This document shows, piece by piece, positions 23,549-35,255 of a stretch of 64,000 nucleotides of DNA (positions are counted from its first letter, which is position 1; each line of letters opens with the position of its first letter). This stretch comes from Coleophoma eucalyptorum (Eukaryota > Ascomycota > Leotiomycetes > Helotiales > Dermateaceae): NCBI GenBank assembly GCA_026120035.1, contig JALRME010000052.1:62001-126000 (forward strand), given 5' to 3'. A program made the position numbers and the translations under genes. The notes under the pieces were generated by a model that had not been told where the DNA came from, did no database searches, and saw nothing but the letters and a program-made list of their open reading frames with translations.

Positions 23549-24794
23549 GTAGTAGTGCTAGTTTATCGTCGGGCTCAGCCTTCCTATGGTTGGGGAATAT
23601 GTCGAGGTGAGAATGATGGCTACTATTCTTCCTCTTTTGTAAGAGGTTATGTATTAGAACTTAGCAGGGTTTTCACCAGGGTGCCACACCCAAATGGAAT
23701 TAAGCTAATAGGAATCATTTATTTACATACGGCGAAGTAGTGCCTTTTCGGGTATTTATCTAAAATGGTATACCGCCTGATACACAGCATTCGGAAACTT
23801 TGTATTTACTGTAAAGGGTCCAAGGAAAAACTTAGGATAAATTGTGAAGTTTGAGGAACAACACCCTAGAGTTGATTTGATCATTGGAGGTTATAGTCAG
23901 GTTCATTTCAATAAATTGAGATATAGTAAATTTCGTGATGAATAGAACCATTTTGGTCATGAGAGAACCCCTTGTTATTGGTCGGATACCCTAGCAATGT
24001 AGATCTTTATGATACCATATTTCATCAACTTGAATCATTGGCTGTAGAAGGATAAAGATAAGATACGGCACAGAGTCATACGGAGTACGGAGAGTCATTC
24101 GGAGTCATATGGAGAAACCTCCGGATCTTACCTACATAAGGCTAGCTTCTTATATGTAAGAAAAGTCGCTTAAGTTAGACTAGCCTTATAGTTGTCAGCT
24201 GTATATATTTGCTCAAGTATTCAAAAATTTATCTTACAGTTAGTCGGTTATGAAAGTGTATGCTACTAAGAATAAAACAAATGGAACAAGCTTAGCATAA
24301 ATCTACTTAGTGTATAGTTTATTAAAAAAAATATAGTTTACAGCAAGGGTAGAACAAATACCTAGGAAAGAAGCCAAAAGATAGGAAGCGGTTATGTGGC
24401 CTACTAAGGGTTCTTTAAGGGGAGTAGAGTTTATCTAAAATATAGTTTATTGGAAGTTTCCTTTGTTAGTACCGGTATAGCTGACTAGCACTATCATATT
24501 ATTGTATTCCACTACATTCAGCGTCCATATAGGAGGTGCAACAAGCATAAGAGATGTCCTAGCATAGAAAGGTCATTATTCTAGTCAGGTATTTAGATTT
24601 TGAATTAGATGAAGTTACTTCTATAGTATAAGATATATTAAGATAGATATTATTCTAGGTACTTAATATAGGAATACTAGACTTTAACAAGGTTTTTTTC
24701 AGACTGCTCTGTGGCTCTGTAAAATGAGTAAGTGGTAACTCTAATTATTTCTATAAGGGGGGCTATACCCATGAATATCCAACTTGTTGACTTG
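23549..24794. other. intergenic, AT-rich, with a short imperfect tandem repeat
   Basis: Near 24072-24113 the unit 'cggagtcat' recurs (gagtcatacggagtacggag, then gagtcattcggagtcatatg). No gene recognised. Confidence 0.45.
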
Positions 24795-24995
24795 TTAAGT
24801 GCAACCGTCGCAAAGGTTCCTAATGCGTTCCTGGATGACAGAACTGGTAGATTGGGTGTTAGTATCTTCGCACCAGGCAATACACGGCCCAAGAGAATTT
24901 CCTTGAGGGTCATTGCAACGAGGGGCATCTTGATATGCTTGTGCACGAGCGAATAGTGATAGAGCTGCTACGAAGAGAATTTGAAAGGGCCTCAT
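24795..24995 (-). CDS. small cysteine-rich secreted protein (candidate effector)
   Basis: 66 residues. MRPFQILFVAALSLFARAQA is a good signal peptide with cleavage near residue 18-20. The mature part is about 46 residues with five Cys (27, 38, 42, 62, 65) and is otherwise polar. No family recognised. An odd Cys count suggests either a missing 3' exon or a free thiol. Fungal effectors and antimicrobial peptides often look like this, but nothing in the sequence proves secretion or expression. Gene-poor, AT-rich surroundings fit an effector, weakly. Confidence 0.5.
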   Translation of the reverse strand: MRPFQILFVAALSLFARAQAYQDAPRCNDPQGNSLGPCIAWCEDTNTQSTSSVIQERIRNLCDGCT

Positions 24996-27571
24996 GACTT
25001 CTTGTAATGAAAGTATTAATTTGTGCCGAAAGGGTTAGGCTTGTATCTTAGATACGACAAAAGATATATAAGCGGCGTTGAATTCGATTGTGACACGAGG
25101 TGAACTTTAGATTTGTAGTATGTAGTTGGGCTATCTGCTGTGGTTTTATAGGTTATGTTAGAAGTAGGAGCGATCCTATACGTTGGTCCGCAACCCAGGT
25201 TTCAAGCCGCGCCAGATAGGCGGTAGGCGATCCTTCGAAAATCCTTCTAGAATCCTTCTGGAATCCTCCTAATTTTTTCTGCATTAATTTCAGTTCAAGT
25301 GAAAGCCATAATATTTAAGTTCACTGGGCAAGCTTGACAGGGCCTGCAAGGGTGTAACCGCAGCCAGTTGTCGACAATCTAACCCTTGAAAGCATTACAA
25401 CGAAGCTAGACATACCAAAGGAAAATATCCCCTCCATCTTACCGGCCTTCAATACAAAAAGTGTCACCAGGTTGAATACAAGATGGCTTAATGAGTCGTT
25501 ATTACTTCCAAACACTACAAAGATCCTCATCCTTCACGCCGATGCTCCCTACACCAGAAATTTAGGATGTCAAAGATGCCCTTATCACATAGAAGCAGGT
25601 TTAACGACACTTCTAACACCAATATTTCCGCTATAGCTTCTACATGTAACATTGCTACTGTTTCCGCCGATGTCAACATTGCTTCTTCTGGCCGGGGCAG
25701 TGCCAAGGGCACTGATGCTTCGTTTTTGAGGCACGTATAACTAGCCAACACTTGAGGTACGACTGACACTACTTCTTTGGTGGACACTTGGCTAGACGAA
25801 ATTTCTGAGGGCAAAGCATACTTGTAAAGTTTTTTTCATGTAGTGGGTACAGTTGTTTCTTTTTCGTTCGGTATTTTCCCTTGCTTTTCTTTTGTTTTTG
25901 TCGGAATGTCATTAATAGCCCAATCACGAGACCTAGTCACACAATTAGTGATTTTAATTCTTACTTTTCCTTGAAAGGATTTGCTTCATTCTTTGCACTT
26001 TCTTTTGTGTTTCTAGCTTATGATTGCTTATAAATAAAATCTAGGTCGAGGTTTCCTCCTTCCTGATATAAAAGTGTGTTGTTAAAATCTTTTTCTAAAA
26101 CGGTCCGTCTTCTTACAAAATAGTTTCTTGTTTCAATCTAGTGTGAGAACTTAAGCTACAGCTATGTAAACAGACAAATCGGAAAGATATGTTAGACTGC
26201 TAGCGGGATTAAGTTTGTATTCTAAGTCTGCCGGGTGTCCGCTATATGTCTGCCGGAAGTCTACCGAGAATAGTACGGAAGACTTTGCTCTCGCTAGATA
26301 GTTAGTGGACAAGCATTACAGTCATGTAACAAACCAGAGGGTCATCCACTGGTCAATAGACTGTCCAAACACAGCCCACTTGTTTCTAAAGCTCTTGAAA
26401 GCCACCCACTAAGTTGTTTTGGCTTCTACGGTTCTATAGTTTTCATGCACAGCCTATTAAAAGACTGGAATTGTGGGCTTAGAAAATAGTAGCCAAATGA
26501 CAAGGAGTTATAAAATGCTTATGTTGATACTTTTTCCACTTTTGGCCTCTTTGTGAATCTATTGCAAAGGCCTTTTCTCTGAGGTAGAATTAAATGGCGA
26601 AAAAAATCAGAAATAAGAAAAATCCTATAAGTTCTAAACTATAAGATCGAAGATCTAACTACTTTGCATAATATACCTACTGTAGGATGTCCTAGTATTG
26701 TGAAAGCTGTATTCTATATTGAGAAAACCTGTTACTAGGCAAGCTTAAATGAAACGATTACTTTATTCTTATACAACTGCTATTGCCAAATCAGAATTCC
26801 TTCCAGGGGAGGTCTGCCTGATCTCGGGGAATAGCTGCTGGCCCGAATTATTATATCCTACCTGATAACAATACTTAAGGGGCCTTACTACGAATAGCTC
26901 TCCAATAGTCTGAAATGGAACCTGCCCGGAACTCTTATCTTCTTAGTAAGTGATTAAGGTAAGAGATAAGATCAAGAGTCTAGTATTGTAGCTGTTTTTC
27001 TATTTCACTAGCTGTATGAAAGAGCGTTAATTAGTATAATAACCCAATAATAAGCCAAAAAAGAATTAGCATTGTAGGCAAAGGAATGCGGATAACCTCT
27101 AGATTGTGCCCTATAGGGGCTTTTAGCGAGTTAAAATCAGGTGGTCTCAAATCGAATGATCTATTACCGAACCCTTCGTAGAACAAGCAGAGGGCTATCA
27201 GTATCAAAGATACTGATTGTTTCTCTGAATTTGTAGTGTGAAGAAATATTTTCGTCAATAATTCAACTTGTGTATCTTTTCAGGAGAACAAGTACGGTTT
27301 GGACCATCATTAATATTGCACCTTTGACAAAGTTGATCCACTACAGTGTTCGTTTAACCTAGTTAAAATTGCTCTGAATAGTTCTAAAGGACACGCGGTT
27401 CCGCGCTGTGCCTTAAGCGACCTACCTATTCGGTATCAAGGTGCGTCTTCCCAAACATAGTCGGTGGATCCAGCAAGTCTTCTGCCCCACAGTATAGTAC
27501 ATTATAACATACTACACGTTTGCTGTTTCGCACTTCGGGAATTTGTGTCTTCGTTTTCATTTATAATCAAC
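24996..27571. other. long gene-poor region
   Basis: 2.6 kb with only short unrecognised frames (25321-25530, 25527-25814 and 27031-27258, all minus). A small repeat of 'gaatccttct' recurs at about 25230-25268. I see no RNA gene or transposon ends. Confidence 0.4.
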
Positions 27572-29233
27572 ATGGCCGAAAATCCAGCCAGCGAAGCAAC
27601 AACTGCACCGCTAGTTCCAGAAGTTAGTCCTGTTCTATGCTATAGTGGTGGAACTGATCTTTGCACTAGGATAACTGGGCCGACTATGATTCGGCATATG
27701 ACGGGGTAAGTAATATAAGGCCTCTAGTACCACAACGAGATCTCACAAAAACCACAGGGAAGCATTGCAACGTCTACTACAAGCCTTAACGAGAGTGTCT
27801 TAAAGTATCGGCAGGAAAATGGACGCTCGTATCATAGCTACAAAGACGGGAGTATGTTGTAATTCATATCTCAACTGGACTATACTAATGATTTCCCTCA
27901 GAATACCTGGTTCCGAACGACGAGGTATACTCTCACCATTTTTTGTCCCAAGAAACTCAAAGACTAACCACGTGACCAGAGTGAAAATGACCGATTAGGT
28001 ACAAAGTTGACTCCGTCCAAGCCAGCATCCTCTAAACAATACAATAAATAGATCTGCAGCACCATGCATTTTATTTGACATTCGATAATAAGTTATTTCT
28101 TTGCTCTTTGGGCAAAGAAACTCCGCTGAGACGAGTGCTAGATGTGGTATGTATAAATCTCTGATCCTTTGACACCTCCCTCCTAACAGAGGCAGGGTAC
28201 TGGTACAGGTGTCTGGGCGATAGACTTTGGTTAGTTCTCCTACTATTTACTATTTAACATTGCACTTATACTTTCTCTAGCGGATGAGCATCCTGAATCC
28301 GAAGTATGTCCATGGTAGTAAAGTAAATACTCGTTTGCTGAAGTGCGACCCTTAGGTCCTGGGTGTTGATCTATCCCCGATCCAGGTAAATAGCTCTCTG
28401 AACCCTCTGAAAAATGCCTTACTAATGAAATATAGCCATCATAGTGAGCTCATTCTAAGGCAATAAATATTAGTGGTTCTCACAAATTATAGCGTACCAT
28501 CAAACTTGATGTTCATCGTTGATGATGTAGAAGAACCTTGGACATTTAATTCAAAGTTTAACTTTATCTATTGCCGAGCTATGACAGGATCCATCGCAGA
28601 CTGGCCAAAGTTGTTTAAGCGGTCTTTCGAGTAAGCCATAATAATCCCTCTCCTGGTGCAAGCACTTACGTTTTAGCAATCTTGCTGATGGTGGATTTTT
28701 GGAAATCACTGATATTGCATTCCCAATCATGACAGACGATAATTCTTTTCCACCAGACTCGGCGCTAAAGAAATGGAGTGATCTTGTAGTAGAGGGTTTC
28801 GCTAAGATTGGTCGCGACTTAGTGAGCGCAGTGAACAATAAATCTTTTGTCAAAAATGCAGGCTTTTCCAATGTTACGGAAGTCAGATACAAATGGCCTT
28901 TAAATAGTTGGCCAAAAGATCCAAAGGCGAAGGAATTAGGCAAGTTGTCCATTTTTTTCTTGAAGAAGTTTATTGGCGGCTGACTATGCTTGACAGGCAT
29001 GTGGGCACACGAGAATTTGTCTGGGGGTATTGAAGGTATCAGTCTAGCAATCTTTACAAGAGTGCTTGGATGGTCAAAGGAGGAGATGGGGGTCTTTCTA
29101 GTTGACGTGAGAAAGGAGCTTAAAGATCGAAATATTCATTCTTATATGCAGGTGTAAGCATTACCATCTAATTACATCTTTCTTAGAACTAACTTATCAT
29201 ACTAGGGTTGTGGTCTACGGGCAAAAGCTATAA
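27572..29233 (+). pseudogene. LaeA-like SAM-dependent methyltransferase, many introns, probably decaying
   Basis: Start MAENPASEATTAPLVPEVSP at 27572. Exons then give LKYRQENGRSYHSYKDG, KYLVPNDE, IDLQHHAFYLTFDNKLF, RRVLDV-GTGTGVWAIDF (SAM motif I), ADEHPESE, VLGVDLSPIQ, VPSNLMFIVDDVEEPWTF, MTGSIADWPKLFKRSFE, GGFLEITDIAFPIMTDDNS, a long C-terminal exon, then after a GC-AG intron (28940-28996) GMWAHENLSGGIEGISLAIF, and finally VVVVYGQKL. This is the fungal TAM/LaeA-like family. Most junctions are in phase with good signals. Two are not: the join before IDLQHH has a TAA just upstream, and the join before VPSNL is one base out. Unmodelled splicing could rescue it, but decay is likelier. Confidence 0.72.
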
Positions 29234-29756
29234 TAAATTGTAGCAGACTCAAAACCAACACTTACTCCTCCCTCTCTATATGTAACGACCCTCGTTCTCT
29301 TCTATACATTTATTAATTGAAGAGAGCCATCAGCCAAACTAAGATAAGCCAAGTTAAGACTCAGTAATAATTTTTTGCAAAATTGGTCTAGTCTGTGTTC
29401 ACCAGATAGATACTATAGAGTAAGTTTGCAGATTTAACAGGGGAGTATTCTTTCGCTATAACTTGGGGGGCAACAATGACAAAACGCCTGTGATATCATT
29501 GAAAAGCATAACGTTATGATCAATATATCAACCGTGAGTCATTGCACTGAATAACTTGGGATACCTCGTTTTATAGTTACAGATGAGCAATTCCGCACTA
29601 TCTACGATATTTCTTTGGTAGAATCTATTCTTAACTTCCCTGAGAATGTTCATTCCACTGTGTTTACTGTGTCCTATTCAATTCTTGCCACCCTGCAAGT
29701 TGACATCTTCTCACGTGCACTTTGAATGCGAATAAGATTAGGTCACGGTCGTTCTA
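29234..29756. other. intergenic, no gene recognised
   Basis: AT-rich spacer up to the outer inverted-repeat end at 29757; no family-like frame. Confidence 0.4.
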
Positions 29757-30227
29757 ACGTCTATCCCTGCGTGCCGAAAAAACCGGTGTAGCGAAAAAAC
29801 TTTATAGTTTGGGGATCCTAAATCTCCATTATATGAATATATAAAGCTATAATCTGTTTCCTATTGTTCTTTAGCTATTTCTCTATAAGGCTTAAATTAC
29901 AGTCAGAAAAATACTATAGTTTGGGTATACTGTCGATTATTCTGTTAAGAGCGTCAAAAGCCGCTATAGCTATTACCCCCTGCTTTATTATGACTATTAA
30001 CCTCTTCCTGGAATTCGGGGCCGTGCCATAGAGCTTCTGTTTAATTCAAATATAGCTCTCAAGTTTGAAAACATAGAGCATAAGGAAACCTATGTGCCGG
30101 ATTTATCCGGACAAAAGTAGGAGGTACACACAATGCCGCATCCTAATAAGCGAGGAAGGATTTACCGTCCTTACCTAATATCTGTATTCACAGCCACGCT
30201 TGTCGTATTTAGTTAATTACTTGATAT

Positions 30228-32335
30228 ATGTCACGTGAGGCTATAGCGCTGTGTGGCGTTCTTCTGGAAGTCTTCATAGCAGCCACGTGTCTAGTTCCTG
30301 CACAGCGCAATACGATAAGGCTCAGCACCCCGCTGCTATCGAGAAGCTCCAAAAATACTCACTGTACTCTTTTCCATGCTTCTATAAATTTCAGGCCTAG
30401 AAGCTGGACCTTGATATCAAACTCCACGTTAGACGATACACAATCTACATCTGCTGGCTGCGGTGTCTTGAGTCATCGGCTATTCCCTAGAGCCATAGGT
30501 AACTACGGCAGTAATTTGAACTACACCCTTCCATCAGATGGTACTGTCAATACAGATGCAGATATAATTAGAATTGGGGTAAGGTCCTGCAGGACAATTC
30601 GACAACATTGACTAACGAATGTCATTAAAGGTGCTGATTGCCTTCTTCCTAACAGCAGTTGCAACCATTAGCACTATCATTTGGGGATATCTTTCTGACT
30701 CGCTCGATCAATCTTATCTCAACGATCTAGATAAAGCTATTATCAATATATACCAGAACAGTTGGGTTTCTAGGAGAGCTAATATTTCTGTTATAGATGG
30801 TTGGTACCGCCTCACAAAACCTATTATAGCCATCTTCGGGATATCGACGGCTTCAAGTCCAACGACGAAACTACCTCGAAGTATACGACAAAAGGCACTT
30901 ACAGCCTTCATTCTGGTACTCAGTGATCAACAGTTAGTAACTAGACTTACTATATTAATCGGTGGAATAGCAAACCAATACAAAGTTACAGGTTACGAGT
31001 TCTCTGTAATGCTCAGCCTTGCTTGGTTTTCCTCTACTATACACCTTGCAACCCTAGATGTTATACAGGAGTACTTCAGAGCACATCCTACGCTCCGCAA
31101 TTAGCGTATGGGTGGGATGATCTTACTACTCATATTACTTGCTTACGTCCTCTTCACAACGGCGAATTCATATATCCATAACCCAGATCCAACTTCTCTA
31201 TCCGTTGGATACACTTAGGAGCACATTAACGGTCATCTACAAAAAAGAGATGGTTTCCAGACCTCCTTGGCGCTTTTGGTACCAGCTTTCACCTTAATAC
31301 TTATAATTGGAAATTACGTTTTTAGGATTGGCGCTCTATATGGCAATACAGAACATCAAATTTGGCTTTGGACAAAGCCCGCCGTACGATCCATTATGAC
31401 CCAGAGACAGATCGTGTACGGTCATACAGAGGAGCAAGAAATTCGTGCAATTATTCCAGAAGCTATAGCAACAGTTCGAGCTTCTTGGATCTTGAAATAT
31501 ATTGAACTATTGCGCAAAGCATCGTACTAGAAACGATAGATTCTCTTAAGCGAATATGGATATAGGGACTCTTTTCTGTCCTCGCTATTAGGTGTGACGT
31601 TTAGTTTCGCTTACGGTACCTTAGAGTTATAGATATACCGATGGTACAAAAGTCCTCCACTATCGGCAGGATCTAAGTCTATAGATTTTGGGCAGATAGT
31701 GCCTATTTTCTTGCTCGTACTTCCAGTTCTTGCAGCTACTGAGATTTACTATGGTGAATAGGCCTTGTGAAACATGCTAGGTATCTCTGACGATACTTTC
31801 TAGAACCCTAGGACTCTCATACGCATTCGTCTTCATCATCGCCTACGAGAAGGCTCTTACCAAACGATGACTCTGAATATGATCGCTATCTTTCTATTAT
31901 TCAAAGATATTTCTATCAGGAAACAAAGAACATCAGCAAAAGAGTTGAAACAACTAGAAGAGTTGATACAGGTAGAAGAGACGATCTAAAGGGAGGAGAC
32001 GATACAGGGAACTTGGAGGACGGCGTTCAGAGCACTGCTTCTTTGAAGGCTTCCCTCCTAGTACGATCTTTGGACCTACAAACCTTCGAGAAGGAGCTTT
32101 CTCTCACGCCTTATCTAGCACACTTCTTCATCAGCGTGTTTTTATCTATCACGCTTGGTATTCTCCTCAATATCGGTGTCATGGTTGCGACCCCACTTCC
32201 CTTTGCAGCTTCGCTAAGCTTAGTCATTACAAAAATGGTGTTCGAGATTTTGCATTTAGTGTTCAGGTTCCTATATGTGGGCCAGGTTCGAGAAACCATA
32301 CTACAGGAGGTTGTAGCTAGGGTCGACACATAAGT
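30228..32335 (+). pseudogene. multi-pass membrane protein of unknown function, disrupted
   Basis: The plus strand keeps a chain of membrane-protein pieces in one order. After a hydrophilic start come TLPSDGTVNTDADIIRIGVR (about 30530-30590), the helices VLIAFFLTAVATISTIIWGY and FSVMLSLAWFSSTIHLATL with DVIQEYFRAHPTLRN, then GGMILLLILLAYVLFTTANS, LLVPAFTLILIIGNYVF and FISVFLSITLGILLNIGVMV. 'NADIIGIGVR...' followed by 'SWFSSTTHL' is a pattern I associate with fungal hypothetical integral membrane proteins. At least eight in-frame stops (near 30609, 31102, 31216, 31528, 31536, 31636, 31756 and 31800) and frame changes interrupt it. No function inferred. Confidence 0.7.
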
Positions 32336-33018
32336 AGCTCTCCCCTATTATTTGTCAGAGCATATTCACAGTAAAGAAATATAAATTACTACCCGCGCCT
32401 GAATTGCGTAATATAACAAAACTTGTGTACGAGATTTCACAGGATTTAGAAGCCATAGTTTAGTGTCGATTAGTACAGAAGTGTAGAGCAAGATTAATGC
32501 TAGCTTGAATGCGATTTTAGATAAGATCTTGCTTACGATTTCGTGCTTGAACCAACATCTACGTCAGGCATTCATTGCTAGACTAGGTGTGTCGCGTAGT
32601 TACCTAAGAAATGCTAGCGACCATTAAGTTTATGCCTAAGGCTCTACAATCTAAATTACGGCAGAAATATTGCGGGGTTGTAAAATCACCCACCCACTTT
32701 TATCCGCGGTACAGATCCACGTGGCGTTCATGCATGAATTTGCACGCCGTAGTAGCCACAAGGCGGATGACGATTTCCTGTATAAGTATAATACCATAGA
32801 GCTCGAATAAGATTTATTTATAAGTATTAGGGATAGTAAGAGCTTGGTAGTAGAGCTATAGTAGGAGAAGTCTATTACGCTATAAAAAGATACTCTTTGC
32901 AAATTAGGCGGAATGGCGACGATGAGAACGTGATTTTTTAGCGGGAGGGATTTAGAGTGTCCGGGAGTAGCTACGGAACATAATCTATAAAACATTTTAA
33001 GAGATATTGAGATGTGTA
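32336..33018. other. intergenic/decayed DNA between pseudogene and inner element
   Basis: Only short unrecognised frames. AT-rich. Confidence 0.4.
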
Positions 33019-34008
33019 ACGTCTGTCCCTGCGTGCCGAAACGCACCCCGTAACGAAACAAAATGTAAGTACTTCAAGTTCAAGCGACTTAAAATCTGTG
33101 AACTCGTTAAATTTTCTATTCATTTCGAATTCAGTGAATTATATGCTTCCCCCAAGCACTCCTAACCCACTAGTTCCGAAAATTTTTATAGTGTCATCGC
33201 CGCCCCATTGGATACATGGAGAGCCTCCTTTTACCCTATAACCAGAACACTCGATTTGTAACACCACCATTAAAAAACTTCGCTATTTAAATATATAAAA
33301 CGATTAAATATGGACGTCCAGGTCCTCTAATAACAAGGAAATGCTATTGCCACACTGTGGCAGCCAAGGCGTGCCCTGTCATACGACGTCGCCACATGGA
33401 TTGATACCTCCTCTAATTAAGCGAGCAATGAACCCACTTCGCTGCGTCGTGGTTATAGTAATTTCGGTAAAATTAATTATATTAATAATGTCAAACCTGT
33501 GGCTGCTAGTTTGTGAATGCGAAGCCGTGTGGCTGGGTTAGGGCGGAGCTTGCCGGAAATCCCGTTTCCCGATATCCTCCGACTGGCAAAATGTGGCAGT
33601 CAGCCACTTTCGGCTTCTCGCTGCCTGCCAGCTTTGCATTGCTGGCTTCTCATTTCCAGCTTTTCACTTCTGGTTTTTCCCTCAAACTGTTTGTGCTCTC
33701 CTTGAAACGACGAGCGGCTTCGATTCCTGCCAAAGACATTCAAGGAAGACCAAAGACATTCAAGGAAGAGATTGAGATAAAGGGACTAGAGCTGAAAAAG
33801 TGTAGCATGGTACGCAACGTGTCACACTGCAATTGGTTTCCGGCTAAGTATGTGGTTTTGTATACTATTAGCACCTTGCATCGGTACCTAACCAGACCGC
33901 CAAGTTATAAGACTTTGAACAGTGGCTCTTTCTTCTGCGGATGGCCGAACAGTCTGTCCTCAACCGTGGTACAGCTTCAAGCCTTCTTGCAGAAACTCCT
34001 GCTACAGG

Positions 34009-34896
34009 ATGACCGAAGAACAGGTCCTCGACGGCGATGCGGCTTTAAGCCTTCTATGTCAGCCAGTAAATCCATTTACGGAAGATTTGCAACATTCGTG
34101 GAGCGTTGACGGTTTGCCACCATTTGACGCACCGTTTCTTAGAATATGGGATAGCAAGTCAGGGAGTCAGCCAGACAACGAGGGCCGCATGAGATCGAGA
34201 GCACCACGTCAACGCCTCGATACTCGTGAATCACGCAAAAACTCCTTGGCAATACATATCAATCACAAGAGATGGGAGCCAACACCCTACATATCGTTCA
34301 CAACATCTCCAGCAGCTATTCAAGAGATGGCGCCTTGGAGGGCAGGTCGAAGGGGACCCCAGACCCTCACCGTTGTTGATCCTAACGCTCGAATCGTAGA
34401 CAGGCTGCCTATCCTTGACATACGTGCCGAGATGGATCACTATGGGGTGAATGATCCATATGGAAAATCGAATCAATACTATATAAATCACTATGTTTGT
34501 GTATGGGAGGTCCCAGAACAAGAGATTATTGGTCACTGGACATGGAATGATCTTGCTGCAAATGAAGATTGGTATAACGACATTATCCTGCCCGCTTTTA
34601 GAGAAAATGCGACATCCAGACCTCTGGAGGAAGAGACTTCTGGCTTGCTAACTGCTATGAACCAGCTCTCTTGTGTGTTTCTCTTGAGAATATTACATAG
34701 TACACAGCTGATTGAAACAGTTTATGACTATTCCGACCCCTCTGACCCAACACACTTCTTTGACGGCGACTCGGATTCATCGAGCGAAGGAATCACATGT
34801 TACTTCGATGAGGAACTGGAATACGACACTGATGATGAAGTGGAGGAAGCTAATGCAGCTGATGATATGATAAAAATCATTGAGAGCGATTGGTGA
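34009..34896 (+). CDS. DUF7587-like fungal protein, carried inside the transposon
   Basis: An open frame from Met 34009 (MTEEQVLDGDAALSLL) of 295 residues; the frame extends upstream to 33922 without family-like sequence. The core ISFTTSPAAIQEMAPWRAGR, GPQTLTVVDPNARI, LPILDIRAEMDHYGV, YYINHYVCVWEVPEQEIIGH and WNDLAANEDWYNDIILPAF is the conserved block of the DUF7587 group. The C-terminal tail is very acidic (DGDSDSSSEG, DDEVEEANAADD). No lesion is visible, in contrast to all neighbours within 5 kb. Function unknown. It points away from the transposase remnant. A 70-residue frame follows at 34926-35138 and may or may not be part of the same transcript. Confidence 0.65.
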   Translation: MTEEQVLDGDAALSLLCQPVNPFTEDLQHSWSVDGLPPFDAPFLRIWDSKSGSQPDNEGRMRSRAPRQRLDTRESRKNSLAIHINHKRWEPTPYISFTTSPAAIQEMAPWRAGRRGPQTLTVVDPNARIVDRLPILDIRAEMDHYGVNDPYGKSNQYYINHYVCVWEVPEQEIIGHWTWNDLAANEDWYNDIILPAFRENATSRPLEEETSGLLTAMNQLSCVFLLRILHSTQLIETVYDYSDPSDPTHFFDGDSDSSSEGITCYFDEELEYDTDDEVEEANAADDMIKIIESDW

Positions 34897-34925
34897 AAAT
34901 GAAAAATAATTGAACCCTAGCATCC

Positions 34926-35138
34926 ATGGGGAATCCGTTCTCTGCAAGATTGCTCGACGAATTCAATGATGACCTCAAAGATGACAGTGTCCGATGGCTG
35001 CCAGACTATCGGAAGGAGCAGGGTGTCAGCAGGCCAGACTGCGATGACATAGCCAAGAAGATGGCACGTCAAAGCGCGGTATACGTGCAAACGATTGCGG
35101 GGCAAGCACGATGGAGGAACATCAAAGGCTGGTTATAA
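34926..35138 (+). other. short open frame downstream of the DUF7587-like gene
   Basis: 70 residues starting MGNPFSARLLDEFNDDLKDD, mostly charged, no family recognised. Only 29 bp after the previous stop, so it may be a second small gene, a missing exon or chance. Confidence 0.25.
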
Positions 35139-35255
35139 CCCTATCGTGTCAAAAACCGACGATGATTACAGTAAATCTAAGTTTCTATACAGCAACAGGT
35201 CGCCTCAGACTGATCGATCCTCTATCACATGTTCAAATAGCAGTCTTGGCATCTA

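Noticed and set aside
24072..24113. CRISPR-like short spaced repeats
   Set aside because: Units are imperfect, contiguous and only about 9-20 bp, and this is eukaryotic nuclear DNA; it is a small tandem duplication.
25180..25270. Possible tRNA-like or structured segment with 'ggtttcaagccgcgcc'
   Set aside because: No full cloverleaf; the surrounding 'gaatccttct' repeats explain the appearance.
28551..29000. 149-residue minus-strand frame
   Set aside because: Antisense of the LaeA-like methyltransferase exons.
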